A DNA stretch of 64,000 nt from CAVSJJ01 sp963728395. GTDB lineage: Bacteria; Actinomycetota; Actinomycetes; Actinomycetales; Dermatophilaceae. The notes under the pieces were generated by a model, which was not told where the DNA came from, made no database searches, and worked only from the letters and a program-made list of their open reading frames with translations. Position numbers and translations under genes: made by a program. This document shows positions 16,078 to 24,919 of the stretch, piece by piece (position 1 is the stretch's first letter; every line of letters starts with the position of its first letter). The stretch lies in contig CAVSJJ010000003.1 in the NCBI GenBank assembly GCA_963728395.1, positions 682,001 to 746,000 on the forward strand, written 5' to 3'.

Positions 16078-17742
16078 ATGCGGATGGTCCAGGGCACACT
16101 CGATGACCTGGGCACCCCGCTGGCCGACGTGACGTTCGTCGTCGTCGACCTCGAGACGACCGGCGGCAGCCCGGCCGACTCGGCCATCACCGAGATCGGG
16201 GCGGTCAAGGTGCGCGGCGGCGAGGTGCTCGGCGAGTTCCAGACCCTCGTCAACCCCGGCACCCCCATCCCGCCCTTCATCTGCGTCCTCACCGGCATCA
16301 CCGACGCCATGGTCGCGAGCGCGCCGCGGGTCGACACCGTGCTGCCGGCCTTCCTCGAGTTCGCCGCCGGGGCCGTCCTCGTCGCCCACAACGCCCGCTT
16401 CGACATCTCCTTCCTCACGGCGGCGGCCGCGGCCGTCGGGACGCCGTGGCCGGGCAACCCGGTCCTCGACACCGTCCACCTGGCCCGCCAGCTCGTCACC
16501 CGCGACGAGGCGCCCAACCACCGGCTCGCCTCGCTCGCCGTCCTCTTCGGTGCCGGGACGACGCCCGACCACCGCGCGCTGCACGACGCGCGGGCCACGG
16601 TCGATGTCCTGCACGGGCTCATCGGCCGGGTGGGCTCGCTCGGGGTGCGCACCCTCGAGGAGCTGTCCGCCTACTCCTCCCGGGTCCCGGCCGCGACCCG
16701 CCGCAAGCGCCACCTCGCCGACGGCCTGCCCGACGAGCCCGGCGTCTACCTCTTCAAGGACGCGCACGGCCGGGTCCTCTACGTCGGCACCTCGGTGTCG
16801 ATCCGCACCCGGGTCCGGCAGTACTTCACCGCCTCCGAGCAGCGCCGCCGGATGGCCGAGATGGTCCGGATCGCGGCCTCGGTCACCCCGGTCGTCTGCG
16901 CGACGCCGCTCGAGGCGGAGGTCCGCGAGCTCCGGCTCATCGCCGAGCACAAGCCGCCCTACAACCGCCGGTCCACCCGGCCCGAGCGCGCGGTCTGGGT
17001 CAAGCTGACCGTCGAGCCGTTCCCGCGGCTGTCCGTCGTCCGGGCCGTCCTCGGCGACGGCGCGGCCTACGTCGGCCCCTTCTCCTCCCGATCCGCCGCG
17101 CACGACGCCGTCGCGGCCCTCCACGACGTTCTCCCGCTGCGCCAGTGCACCGAGCGCCTCTCGCCGACCCGCCCCCGCGCGGCGTGCGCCCTCGCCGACA
17201 TGGGGCGATGCGGCGCGCCGTGCACCGGCGCGCAGAGCGTCGAGGAGTATGCCGCGGTCGCGGCCCGCGCGGAGCGCCTCCTGCGCGGCGACCCGGCCGA
17301 GGCGGTCGCCGCGCTGCGGGAGCGGATGACGGCACTCGCCGGGCAGGAGCGGTTCGAGGAGGCGGGCGCGGTCCGCGACCGCCTCTCGGCCCTCGTCAGG
17401 GGCGCCGCCGCCGCCCAGCGGATGGACCCGCTCGCCCGGATCGCCGAGCTCCTCGCCGCCCGGCCCGCGGCGGCGGGCGGCTGGGAGATCGTCTGTGCCC
17501 GGCACGGCCGGCTGGCCGGCTCGACCCGCTCCCCGCGGGGCGCCGACCCGATGCCCTACGTCGACGCGCTCCGGGCCAGCGCCGAGCAGGTGAGCGCTCC
17601 GCACGCGCCCGCCTCGGCCGCGACCCCGGAGGAGACGACCGCCGTGCTGCGCTGGCTCGAGGCCCCGGGGGTGCGGGTCGTCGACGTCGACGGGGCGTGG
17701 ACCTGTCCGGTGCGCGGGGCCGCCGGGGCGCTGACCGCCTAG
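16078..17742 (+). CDS. DEDD exonuclease fused to GIY-YIG (UvrC/Cho-like) nuclease
   Basis: A 554-residue two-nuclease protein equivalent to mycobacterial Rv2191. Residues about 17-190 form a DnaQ-like exonuclease (VVDLETTG, HNARFD, and HDARATVD for the DEDDh triad). A GIY-YIG domain follows from about 218 (PGVYLFKDAHGRVLYVGTS) with the catalytic Arg/Glu region. A Cys cluster (CALADMGRCGAPC) and a UVR-like helix pair (AVAALRERMTALAGQERFEEA) complete it. The UvrC C-terminal endonuclease is absent, so it is Cho-like rather than UvrC. A repair function is probable. Two ATGs (16078, 16084) are possible. Confidence 0.9.
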   Translation: MRMVQGTLDDLGTPLADVTFVVVDLETTGGSPADSAITEIGAVKVRGGEVLGEFQTLVNPGTPIPPFICVLTGITDAMVASAPRVDTVLPAFLEFAAGAVLVAHNARFDISFLTAAAAAVGTPWPGNPVLDTVHLARQLVTRDEAPNHRLASLAVLFGAGTTPDHRALHDARATVDVLHGLIGRVGSLGVRTLEELSAYSSRVPAATRRKRHLADGLPDEPGVYLFKDAHGRVLYVGTSVSIRTRVRQYFTASEQRRRMAEMVRIAASVTPVVCATPLEAEVRELRLIAEHKPPYNRRSTRPERAVWVKLTVEPFPRLSVVRAVLGDGAAYVGPFSSRSAAHDAVAALHDVLPLRQCTERLSPTRPRAACALADMGRCGAPCTGAQSVEEYAAVAARAERLLRGDPAEAVAALRERMTALAGQERFEEAGAVRDRLSALVRGAAAAQRMDPLARIAELLAARPAAAGGWEIVCARHGRLAGSTRSPRGADPMPYVDALRASAEQVSAPHAPASAATPEETTAVLRWLEAPGVRVVDVDGAWTCPVRGAAGALTA

Positions 17743-17745
17743 GCT
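17740..17745 (+). promoter_or_regulatory. leaderless -10 box TAGGCT over upstream stop
   Basis: TAGGCT includes the TAG stop of the nuclease gene and ends 6 nt before GTG 17752. Confidence 0.5.
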
Positions 17746-17751
17746 GGGCCG

Positions 17752-18033
17752 GTGATCACCGCCATCGTCCTCATCTCCGCCGACGTCGACCGGATCCCCG
17801 AGGTGGCCCAGGAGATCGCCGAGCTCGACGGGGTGAGCGAGGTCTACTCCGTCGCCGGCGACGCCGACCTCATCGCCATCGTCCGGGTCCGCGAGCACGA
17901 ACAGCTCGCCGACGTCATCGCCGACCGGCTCAACAAGGTGCTGGGCGTCACCGCGACGGCCACCCACATCGCCTTCCGCACCTACTCCCGGCACGATCTC
18001 GAGGCGGCATTCAGCCTCGGCCTCGAGGGCTGA
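17752..18033 (+). CDS. Lrp/AsnC ligand-binding (RAM) domain protein
   Basis: A 93-residue stand-alone RAM/ACT-like domain: strand ITAIVLISADVDRIPEVAQEIAEL, then GVSEVYSVAGDADLIAIVRVRE, then a helix and VTATATHIAFRTYS. No DNA-binding domain is present, so it belongs to the SMART (stand-alone RAM) group. These proteins bind amino acids and may modulate partner Lrp proteins. It ends 29 nt before the convergent trpD stop. Confidence 0.88.
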   Translation: MITAIVLISADVDRIPEVAQEIAELDGVSEVYSVAGDADLIAIVRVREHEQLADVIADRLNKVLGVTATATHIAFRTYSRHDLEAAFSLGLEG

Positions 18034-18061
18034 CCGGGCCGTCCGTCCCGCGGCGCCGGGT

Positions 18062-19120
18062 TCAGGCCGTCGTCGCCGCGATCCAGGCCTGGAGGCTCCG
18101 GCCGGCCGCGCCGGTGTCGATCGACTCCGCGGCCCGGTCCATGCCGTCGCGGATCGCCGCGAGGACGTCGTCCTCTCCGGTTCCGTCGGCACCCGCGGCG
18201 ACGGCCAGCGCCACCCCGGCATTGAGCAGGACCGCGTCCCGGACCGGCGAGCGCTCCCCGTCGAACAGCCGGGTGGCCACCGCGGCGTTGAACGACGCGT
18301 CGTCGCCGCGGAGCGTCTCGAGCGGATGACGGCTCACGCCGAGGTCCTCGGGGTCGAGGACGGCCTCGGTCACGGCCCCGTCGCGCACCCACCACAGCCG
18401 GGTCGTCGTCGCGGTCGTCACCTCGTCGAGCCCGTCGTCCCCGCGGAACACGGCCGCGGCGCTCCCCCGGTCGGCGAAGACGCCGGCGATGAGCGGGGCG
18501 AGGCGCTCGTCGGCGACCCCGACCGCGGCATACGTGGGCCGGGCGGGGTTGGTCAGCGGGCCGAGCACGTTGAACGCGGTGGGGATCCCGAGGTTGCCGC
18601 GGGCCTCCGCGGCGTGCCGCATCGCGGGGTGGAAGGTCTGGGCGAAGCAGAACGTGATGCCGGCCTCCCTCGCGACCTCGGCCACCCGTGCCGGCGGGAG
18701 CCGCAGGTCGAGGCCGAGGGCCTCGAGGACGTCGGCCGAGCCGGACTTGGACGACGCGGCTCGGTTGCCGTGCTTGACGACGCGCACGCCCGCTCCCGCG
18801 ACGACGATGGCGGACATCGTCGAGATGTTGACCGTGTGCTGCCGGTCGCCGCCGGTCCCGACGACGTCGATCGTCGGACCGTCGACGTCGATCGCGTTGG
18901 CGTGCTCGAGCATGACGTCCGCGAGCCCGCGCAGCTCGGCGACCGACTCTCCCTTGGCCCGCAGCGCGACGAGGAAGGCCGCGACCTGGACCGGGTGGGA
19001 GTCCCCCGCCATGATCTGCTCCATCGCCCAGCGCGACGTCGGCAGGTCGAGGTCGTCGCCCCGCAACAGGGTGGTCAGCACGTCCGGCCACGACGTGGCG
19101 GCCGGGTCCGCCCCGGGCAT
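18062..19120 (-). CDS. trpD: anthranilate phosphoribosyltransferase
   Basis: Joins anthranilate and PRPP in tryptophan synthesis. The 352 residues include the PRPP loop VGTGGDRQHTVNIST, the KHGNRAASSKSGSADVLEALG anthranilate/glycine-rich segment, and NVLGPLTNPARP. It is not linked to other trp genes here, as in mycobacteria where trpD sits alone next to ctaE. The receiver gene ends 3 nt upstream of its start. Confidence 0.95.
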   Translation of the reverse strand: MPGADPAATSWPDVLTTLLRGDDLDLPTSRWAMEQIMAGDSHPVQVAAFLVALRAKGESVAELRGLADVMLEHANAIDVDGPTIDVVGTGGDRQHTVNISTMSAIVVAGAGVRVVKHGNRAASSKSGSADVLEALGLDLRLPPARVAEVAREAGITFCFAQTFHPAMRHAAEARGNLGIPTAFNVLGPLTNPARPTYAAVGVADERLAPLIAGVFADRGSAAAVFRGDDGLDEVTTATTTRLWWVRDGAVTEAVLDPEDLGVSRHPLETLRGDDASFNAAVATRLFDGERSPVRDAVLLNAGVALAVAAGADGTGEDDVLAAIRDGMDRAAESIDTGAAGRSLQAWIAATTA

Positions 19121-19123
19121 CGA

Positions 19124-19582
19124 TCAGCCGACCGGGGTGCGCAGCCGGGCCAGCCGGGACACGGCATCGGCCAGGGCGGCGGGATCCAGCGGGTGCGGCA
19201 CCGCCTCGTCGGCCAGCGACCAGCCGGCCAGCCAGGCATCCTGCGGCCGGCCGGTGAGGACGAGGATCGGCGGGCACTGGAAGATCTCGTTCTTCAGCTG
19301 CCGGGCCAGCCCGAGGCCCCCGGTCGGCACGGCCTCGCCGTCGAGGACGAACAGGTCGTAGCCCCCCGCGTCGGCGGCCTCGATGACGGCCGGGGCCGTC
19401 GCGCACTCGTGCCAGCGGGTCACCTCGACGTCGCGCGCGGGGCGGCGGCCGACGGCCGCGCGGACGGCGTCACGGGTCGTGATGTCGTCGCTGTAGAGCA
19501 GCACCGACACCCGGCGCACGGTGGCGGCGCCCTCGGGCGCGGGGGTGGCGGTGGAGGCGGCCGGATCGTGCGCGGAGGTCAT
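19124..19582 (-). CDS. atypical receiver-domain protein
   Basis: A 152-residue response-regulator-like protein with no output domain. Acidic residues in LLYSDDITTRD and D in YDLFVLDGEAV match the phosphorylation pocket, and T in ILVLTGRPQ matches the switch residue. The usual lysine near the end is replaced (AVPHPLDP). Phosphorylation is therefore uncertain. The gene is divergent from ctaE and overlaps into the trpD operon (stop 3 nt before trpD), so it may link the respiratory promoter region with trpD. Confidence 0.78.
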   Translation of the reverse strand: MTSAHDPAASTATPAPEGAATVRRVSVLLYSDDITTRDAVRAAVGRRPARDVEVTRWHECATAPAVIEAADAGGYDLFVLDGEAVPTGGLGLARQLKNEIFQCPPILVLTGRPQDAWLAGWSLADEAVPHPLDPAALADAVSRLARLRTPVG

Positions 19583-19588
19583 GCGGGC

Positions 19589-19594
19589 ATCGTA
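19589..19594 (-). promoter_or_regulatory. leaderless -10 box TACGAT of the receiver gene
   Basis: Read leftward, TACGAT ends 6 nt before ATG 19582 and there is no ribosome site. Confidence 0.5.
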
Positions 19595-19801
19595 CCGGGG
19601 GGCCAGGCCCGGCCGGATGCGGTGCGGCGGCCGGCGGGCCGGACACCCCGTCGTGACGAAGATCATGGCCTTTTCGTGCCCCATATCACACGGCGTGGCG
19701 GGCCGCTCGGCGGGTCGCGCACCGGCGCCCCTCGCCGCACCGGGACGCCCACCAGGTGAAAAAACCCTCGAGTCGGCGCAGCGGGCGGCCGCGTTTGCCG
19801 A

Positions 19802-19807
19802 CATAAT
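19802..19807 (+). promoter_or_regulatory. -10 box CATAAT of the ctaE-qcrCAB operon
   Basis: CATAAT ends 7 nt before GTG 19815. It is the most AT-rich hexamer in the 230-nt gap and marks a leaderless start for the respiratory operon. Confidence 0.5.
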
Positions 19808-19814
19808 GGCGCCC

Positions 19815-20477
19815 GTGGCGACTGCATCGACTGTAGAGAACCGGCCCGGACGGCCCGTCCCGAGCATCCCCGGGCACGGCCCGGCGACCCGACCGAACAT
19901 GGTGGCCGTCGGCACCATGGTGTGGCTGTCGAGCGAGCTGATGTTCTTCGCGGCGCTGTTCGCCTTCTACTTCACCATCCGCGGTCACGAGACGGCGCTG
20001 TGGAGCGAGCGGACGAAGTCCCTCGAGGTGCCGTACGCCGCCGTCAACACCCTCATCCTCGTCATCTCCTCCGTGTGGTGCCAGCTCGGCGTCCGCCAGG
20101 CCGAGCACGGCAAGGTCGCCCGCAGCGGCCCGCTCCTCAACATCGCCGGCTGGGGCATGCGGGAGTGGTACGTGCTCACCTACGTCTTCGGGGCGGTCTT
20201 CGTCTCCGGCCAGGTGATGGAGTACGCCAACATGACCGCCGAGGGCATCACCCTCTCCTCGGACCCCTACGGCTCGATCTTCTACCTCTCCACCGGCTTC
20301 CACGCCCTTCACGTCACCGGCGGACTCATTGCCTTCCTGCTCATCATCGGCCGGACGTTCACGACGAAGCGGTACACCCACGCGCAGGCCACCGGCGCGG
20401 TCGTCACGTCCTACTACTGGCACTTCGTCGACGTCGTGTGGATCGTCCTGTTCTCCATGATCTACCTGCTCCAGTAA
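19815..20477 (+). CDS. ctaE: cytochrome c oxidase subunit III
   Basis: Subunit III of the aa3 oxidase, a membrane protein. 220 residues with five helices, beginning after a Pro-rich N-terminus (GHGPATRPNMVAVGTMVWLSSELMFFAALF). The C-terminal half has FHALHVTGGL and YWHFVDVVWIVLF, both typical. GTG 19815 fits the leaderless promoter; ATG 19806 is in frame and would add three residues. First gene of ctaE-qcrC-qcrA-qcrB, with qcrC 50 nt downstream. Confidence 0.95.
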   Translation: MATASTVENRPGRPVPSIPGHGPATRPNMVAVGTMVWLSSELMFFAALFAFYFTIRGHETALWSERTKSLEVPYAAVNTLILVISSVWCQLGVRQAEHGKVARSGPLLNIAGWGMREWYVLTYVFGAVFVSGQVMEYANMTAEGITLSSDPYGSIFYLSTGFHALHVTGGLIAFLLIIGRTFTTKRYTHAQATGAVVTSYYWHFVDVVWIVLFSMIYLLQ

Positions 20478-20527
20478 GCGCGCCCCGACTGCCCGGACCG
20501 ACCCGACTGACGACAGGAACCCCAGCC

Positions 20528-21334
20528 GTGAACGCTTTGGCAGCGCGTCGCCGCCACCCGGCAGCCATCGCCGTCCTCATCATGCTCGCGCTGTTCATCA
20601 CCGGCGCCGCGTATGCCGCCCTGGCGCCCAAGGCCGCCGAGGCCGCCACCGTGAGCGCCGACCAGGTGAGCCAGGGCAAGCAGCTGTTCGTCGCCAACTG
20701 CGCGACGTGCCACGGGCTGCACGCCCAGGGCCACCCGACCGGTGACGGCTCCGGGATCGCGGGCCCGTCCCTCGCCGGCGTCGGCTCGGCCTCGGTCGAC
20801 TTCCAGATGGGCACCGGACGGATGCCGATGGCCGCCCCGGGTGTCCAGGCCCAGGCCAAGCAGAAGGTCCAGTTCTCCGCCGCCCAGATCGCCGCCATCG
20901 GCGCCTATGTCGACTCACTCGCTCCCGGGCCGACCGTGCCGAGCGAGGAGGCCGTCGACCCGACGAAGGGCGACCCCGCTCGCGGCGGTGAGATCTTCCG
21001 GGTCAACTGCGCCATGTGCCACAACTCGGCCGGTGCCGGTGGCGCGCTGACCCGGGGCAAGGAGGCCCCGTCGCTGTTCGGCGTCGACCCCCGGCACATC
21101 TACGAGGCGATGGAGACCGGCCCGCAGAGCATGCCCGTCTTCAACGACCAGAACATCAAGCCCGAGGACAAGCGCGACGTCATCGCCTACCTCAAGGCCG
21201 TCCAGGACTCCCCCAGCGCCGGCGGCATGCGGCTGGGCTCCCTCGGACCGGTCCCGGAGGGCCTCGTCGCCTGGGTCTTCGGCCTCGGCATCCTCATCGG
21301 CACCGCCGTCTGGCTCGGCAACAAGGCCGCCTGA
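20528..21334 (+). CDS. qcrC: diheme cytochrome c subunit of the bcc complex
   Basis: Carries electrons from the Rieske protein to the oxidase inside the bcc-aa3 supercomplex, as actinobacteria lack soluble cytochrome c. 268 residues: N-terminal membrane helix (about 12-33), heme motif CATCH at 58-62, second heme motif CAMCH at 161-165, and a C-terminal membrane anchor (about 240-262). The methionine ligands lie in GTGRMPM and SMPVF segments. The GTG start follows a modest AGGA site. Confidence 0.95.
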   Translation: MNALAARRRHPAAIAVLIMLALFITGAAYAALAPKAAEAATVSADQVSQGKQLFVANCATCHGLHAQGHPTGDGSGIAGPSLAGVGSASVDFQMGTGRMPMAAPGVQAQAKQKVQFSAAQIAAIGAYVDSLAPGPTVPSEEAVDPTKGDPARGGEIFRVNCAMCHNSAGAGGALTRGKEAPSLFGVDPRHIYEAMETGPQSMPVFNDQNIKPEDKRDVIAYLKAVQDSPSAGGMRLGSLGPVPEGLVAWVFGLGILIGTAVWLGNKAA

Positions 21335-21371
21335 CCCCGCCCACCCGCACAAGGACAGGGAACCGCACCGC

Positions 21372-22457
21372 ATGAACGAGCAGGACTCCACGAGCAGCGA
21401 GATCGACGTCGTCGTCCCCAAGACGGGGCCGGGTGGTGAGCTCGAGAAGTTCGAGAACCCGGGCCTCCCGCCGCACCAGCCGCGGCTGAGCGACCTCAGC
21501 GACGCCGGGGCGCGCCGAGCCGAACGTCAGGTGGCGAGCCTGTTCGCGCTGTCGATCGTCGGGACCCTCGTCTTCCTCGTCGCCTACTTCGCCATCCCGA
21601 TCGACGCGAGCGTCTTCGTCCCCAGCATCGGCGACGTCAACTCGCTGCACGTCGTCCTCGGCGTGGGCCTGGCTCTCAGCCTGCTCGGCATCGGTTTCGG
21701 AGCGGTCCACTGGGCCAAGACGCTCATGCCCGACCACGAGGTCATCGAGTACCGCCACGACATGCGCTCCTCGGACGAGGAGCGCTCCGAGGTCGTCTCG
21801 GCGATGACGCAGGGCGGCTCCGCCAGCCAGCTGACCCGTCGGCCGCTCATCAAGTACACCCTCGGCGGCGCGCTCGGGCTCTTCGCCCTGCCCCTCGTCG
21901 TCCAGGTCGTCGGCGGGCTCGGGCCGACCCCGAAGAAGAGCCTGTCGCTCACCTTCTGGAACGGCGGCCCCTCGCTGCCGGGCGACGACCCGCACTTCAA
22001 GCCGCTGCGGCTCATGCGCGACCCGGAGAACACCCCGATCAAGGCGTCCGACGTGACGATCGGCTCGGTCTACCACGTCCTGCCCGAGGGCCTGCTCGAG
22101 CTCCCGGAGAACGTCCTGGAGGAGAAGGCCAAGGCCGCCGTCCTGCTCATGCGGCTCGACCCCGACATCATCACGTCCCCGAAGGAGCGGGACTGGGGCT
22201 ACGAGGGGATCGTCGCGTACTCGAAGATCTGCACCCACGCGGGCTGCCCGGTCGGGCTCTACGAGCAGACGACCCACCATCTGCTCTGCCCCTGCCACCA
22301 GTCCACCTTCGACGTGACGGACGACTGCCGGGTGATCTTCGGGCCGGCCGACCGGGCCCTGCCGCAGCTGAAGATCACCGTCGACGACGAGGGGTACCTC
22401 GTCTCCGCCCAGCCGTTCCGTGAAGCGGTCGGCCCGAGCTTCTGGGAGCGCGGATGA
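21372..22457 (+). CDS. qcrA: Rieske [2Fe-2S] subunit of the bcc complex
   Basis: Accepts electrons from menaquinol at the Qo site. 361 residues with three N-terminal membrane helices (about 55-75, 90-112, 160-180), the actinobacterial pattern, and a C-terminal Rieske domain. Cluster ligands are in CTHAGC (C287, H289) and CPCHQS (C306, H309). The TGA overlaps the qcrB ATG as ATGA. Confidence 0.95.
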   Translation: MNEQDSTSSEIDVVVPKTGPGGELEKFENPGLPPHQPRLSDLSDAGARRAERQVASLFALSIVGTLVFLVAYFAIPIDASVFVPSIGDVNSLHVVLGVGLALSLLGIGFGAVHWAKTLMPDHEVIEYRHDMRSSDEERSEVVSAMTQGGSASQLTRRPLIKYTLGGALGLFALPLVVQVVGGLGPTPKKSLSLTFWNGGPSLPGDDPHFKPLRLMRDPENTPIKASDVTIGSVYHVLPEGLLELPENVLEEKAKAAVLLMRLDPDIITSPKERDWGYEGIVAYSKICTHAGCPVGLYEQTTHHLLCPCHQSTFDVTDDCRVIFGPADRALPQLKITVDDEGYLVSAQPFREAVGPSFWERG

Positions 22458-24187
22458 GCACCTCGAGCCACCGCCCCGCCGACGCCCTGCGCGACGGCGA
22501 CACCCCCGCGACCACGCCCCCGAGTGCCGGTGCGCGCCGGATCGGCGGGCTGGCCGGTTGGGTCGACGACCGCACCGGTGCCGGCAAGGCGATGCCGTCG
22601 CTGCTGCGCAAGGTCTTCCCGGACCACTGGTCGTTCATGCTCGGCGAGATCGCGATGTACTCGATGATCATCTGCCTGGTGACGGGGGTCTTCCTCACCT
22701 TCTGGTTCGTCCCCAGCACCGGCGAGACGGTCTACAACGGATCCTTCGTCCCGCTCAAGGGCGTCGAGGTGTCCCAGGCCTACGCCTCGACCCTCGACAT
22801 CTCCTTCGACGTCCGCGGCGGCCTCATCATCCGGCAGATCCATCACTGGGCCGCGCTGATCTTCATCGTCGGTCTCAGCGTGCACATGTTCCGGGTCTTC
22901 TTCACCGGCGCGTTCCGCAAGCCGCGTGAGATCAACTGGGTCATCGGCACCCTGCTGTCCCTCCTCGCCATCGTGGAGGGGTTCGCCGGGTACTCCCTGC
23001 CCGACGACCTGCTCTCCGGCACCGGCCTGCGGGTCATGGAGGCCTTCGTCCAGTCCACGCCGGTCATCGGCTCCTACATGGCGTTCTTCATCTTCGGCGG
23101 GGCCTTCCCGGGGCACGAGATCATCCCGCGCCTGTACTCGGCGCACGTCCTGCTCATTCCGGCGGCCCTCATCGGCCTGTTCACCGCGCACATCGGCCTC
23201 GTGTTCATCCAGAAGCACACGCAGTACCCGGGACCGGGCCGGACGAACAAGAACGTCGTCGGCTTCCCGATGATGCCGGTGTATGCCGCCAAGGCCGGCG
23301 GGTTCTTCTTCATCGTCTTCGGCGTCATCGCCCTCATGGCGGCGATCATCCAGATCAACCCCATCTGGAACTACGGCCCGTACGACCCCTCCCCGGTCAC
23401 CGCGGGCTCCCAGCCGGACTGGTACATGGGCTTCGCCGACGGCGGGTTGCGGATCACCCCGAACTGGCTGGAGTTCACCTTCCTCGGGGTCACCCTCAGC
23501 CTCAACGTGGCCCTGCCGGCCCTCGGGCTCATCCCGTTCATGTACACCCTGCTCGGGGTCTATCCGTTCCTCGAACGCTGGGTGACCGGCGACACCCGGG
23601 AGCACCACATCCTCGACCGGCCCCGCAACGCCCCGGTCCGGACCGGGCTCGGCGCCGCAGCCATCACGGCATACGGGGTGTGTATGTTCGCGGCCGCGAA
23701 CGACATCATCGCCATCAAGCTCGGCCTGTCGATCAACGACATCACCCACTTCTTCCAGTTCGGGCTGTTCATCCTCCCGGTCGTCGCGTTCTGGGTGACG
23801 AAACGGATCGCGCTCAGCCTGCAGCGGCGCGACCGGGACCTCGTACTCCACGCACGCGAGACCGGCACGATCATCCGCACCCCGGACGGCCGGTTCTTCG
23901 AGCGGCACGAGGCGATCGACCCGGACACCCGGTGGGTCCTGGTCCAGCACGACGTCGTCGCCCCCCTCGAGCTGACCCAGGAGGTCGACGAGAACGGCGT
24001 GGCCAGTCCCACGGCCCGCAAGGACCGGGTCCGGGCCCGGCTGTCGCACTTCTACTTCAAGGACGCCGTCAACCCGGTCACCCCGGCCGAGCTCGCCGCC
24101 GCCCACCACGACGGTCACGCGGCCGAGGCACTCGAGTCGCAGGAGCGTCCGGCGCTCGACTCCGGGGAGCGCGCCGGCCAGCACTGA
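22454..24187 (+). CDS. qcrB: cytochrome b subunit of the bcc complex
   Basis: Menaquinol-oxidising cytochrome b. 577 residues, longer than mitochondrial b because of an actinobacterial C-terminal extension of about 120 residues that faces the cytoplasm. Heme-ligand histidines lie in IRQIHHWAALIF and HVLLIPAALIGLFTAHIG, and the Qo-site motif is PDDLLSGTGL. ATGA overlap with qcrA shows coupling. This protein is the target of Q203-type inhibitors in mycobacteria. Confidence 0.95.
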   Translation: MSTSSHRPADALRDGDTPATTPPSAGARRIGGLAGWVDDRTGAGKAMPSLLRKVFPDHWSFMLGEIAMYSMIICLVTGVFLTFWFVPSTGETVYNGSFVPLKGVEVSQAYASTLDISFDVRGGLIIRQIHHWAALIFIVGLSVHMFRVFFTGAFRKPREINWVIGTLLSLLAIVEGFAGYSLPDDLLSGTGLRVMEAFVQSTPVIGSYMAFFIFGGAFPGHEIIPRLYSAHVLLIPAALIGLFTAHIGLVFIQKHTQYPGPGRTNKNVVGFPMMPVYAAKAGGFFFIVFGVIALMAAIIQINPIWNYGPYDPSPVTAGSQPDWYMGFADGGLRITPNWLEFTFLGVTLSLNVALPALGLIPFMYTLLGVYPFLERWVTGDTREHHILDRPRNAPVRTGLGAAAITAYGVCMFAAANDIIAIKLGLSINDITHFFQFGLFILPVVAFWVTKRIALSLQRRDRDLVLHARETGTIIRTPDGRFFERHEAIDPDTRWVLVQHDVVAPLELTQEVDENGVASPTARKDRVRARLSHFYFKDAVNPVTPAELAAAHHDGHAAEALESQERPALDSGERAGQH

Positions 24188-24195
24188 GCCGCATT

Positions 24196-24217
24196 CCGGG
24201 CCGGTCGGTCGGCCCGG
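24196..24217. terminator. hairpin after qcrB
   Basis: CCGGGCC (24196-24202) pairs with GGCCCGG (24211-24217) around an 8-nt loop between the convergent qcrB and DUF167 stops. There is no T tract. Confidence 0.5.
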
Positions 24218-24220
24218 CCG

Positions 24221-24511
24221 TCAGTCGCCGAGCAGGCGCTCCAGGGCGGCGCGGGCCGGGCCGGGGCCGCCGAACGCCTCGTCGGGGATCTCGAGGATCT
24301 TCGTGCGCGAGCGGGCGCCGGAGACGAGCCGGACGTCGCGGTGGGAGACACCGAAGGCCGCGGCCACCGACCGCAGGGCCGCCCGGGTGGCGGCGCCGTC
24401 GACGGCCCGGTCGCTCACCGCGACGACGAGTGCGCTCTGGCAACCCGTTCCGTAGCGCCCGCCAACGGCGGGGCGAGCGGCCCCGGGCCGCACCCGGATG
24501 GTGATGCGCAC
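24221..24511 (-). CDS. DUF167 (YggU) family protein
   Basis: A 96-residue DUF167 protein. The pattern RITIRVRPGA at the start and DVRLVSGARSRTKILEI near the end is characteristic. The function of this widespread family is unknown. The start is GTG at 24511, only 26 nt from the divergent metallopeptidase start; upstream in-frame ATGs would overlap that gene and are unlikely. Confidence 0.82.
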   Translation of the reverse strand: MRITIRVRPGAARPAVGGRYGTGCQSALVVAVSDRAVDGAATRAALRSVAAAFGVSHRDVRLVSGARSRTKILEIPDEAFGGPGPARAALERLLGD

Positions 24512-24537
24512 CCGGTCATCATGGCAGGCTGTCCGTC

Positions 24538-24891
24538 GTGGTGGAGATGGGTCGCGCCCGGTTCGAGGACCTCGTCGGTGAGGCACTCGACGAGGTGCCC
24601 CAGCCGCTGCTGCGGCTGCTCGACAATGTCGTCTTCCTCGTCGAGGACGAGCCGCCACCCGACGAGCCGGACCTACTCGGGATCTACGAGGGGACGCCGG
24701 TCACCGAGCGGGACGGCGGCTGGGAGATGGGGGCGCTCCCCGATCGGATCACGCTCTACCGCGGACCGCTGTGCCGGATGTGTCTGGACGACGAGGAGCT
24801 GCGGGACGAGGTAGCCATCACGATCGTCCACGAGATCGCGCACTTCTTCGGCATCGACGACGTCCGGCTGCACGAGCTCGGCTGGGGATAG
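24538..24891 (+). CDS. zincin-like metallopeptidase family protein
   Basis: A 117-residue small metallopeptidase-like protein common in actinobacteria. The zinc motif HEIAHFFGIDD (HExxH with a downstream Asp) is near 99-109. The N-terminal half has RFEDLVGEALDEVPQPLLRLLDNVV, typical of the family. GTG 24538 is preceded by CAGGCT at 7 nt; GTG 24541 or ATG 24547 are alternatives. The substrate is unknown. Confidence 0.85.
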   Translation: MVEMGRARFEDLVGEALDEVPQPLLRLLDNVVFLVEDEPPPDEPDLLGIYEGTPVTERDGGWEMGALPDRITLYRGPLCRMCLDDEELRDEVAITIVHEIAHFFGIDDVRLHELGWG

Positions 24892-24919
24892 GACCGGCGG
24901 ATGGGCCCCGCCGGCATCG

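Noticed and set aside
16078..17742. Possible uvrC
   Set aside because: The UvrC C-terminal endonuclease and helix-hairpin-helix are absent and an N-terminal DEDD exonuclease is present, so it is the Cho-like fusion.
22259..24184. 641-codon minus-strand frame opposite qcrB
   Set aside because: Antisense shadow of qcrB, Asp/Glu/Arg/Val-rich with no domain.
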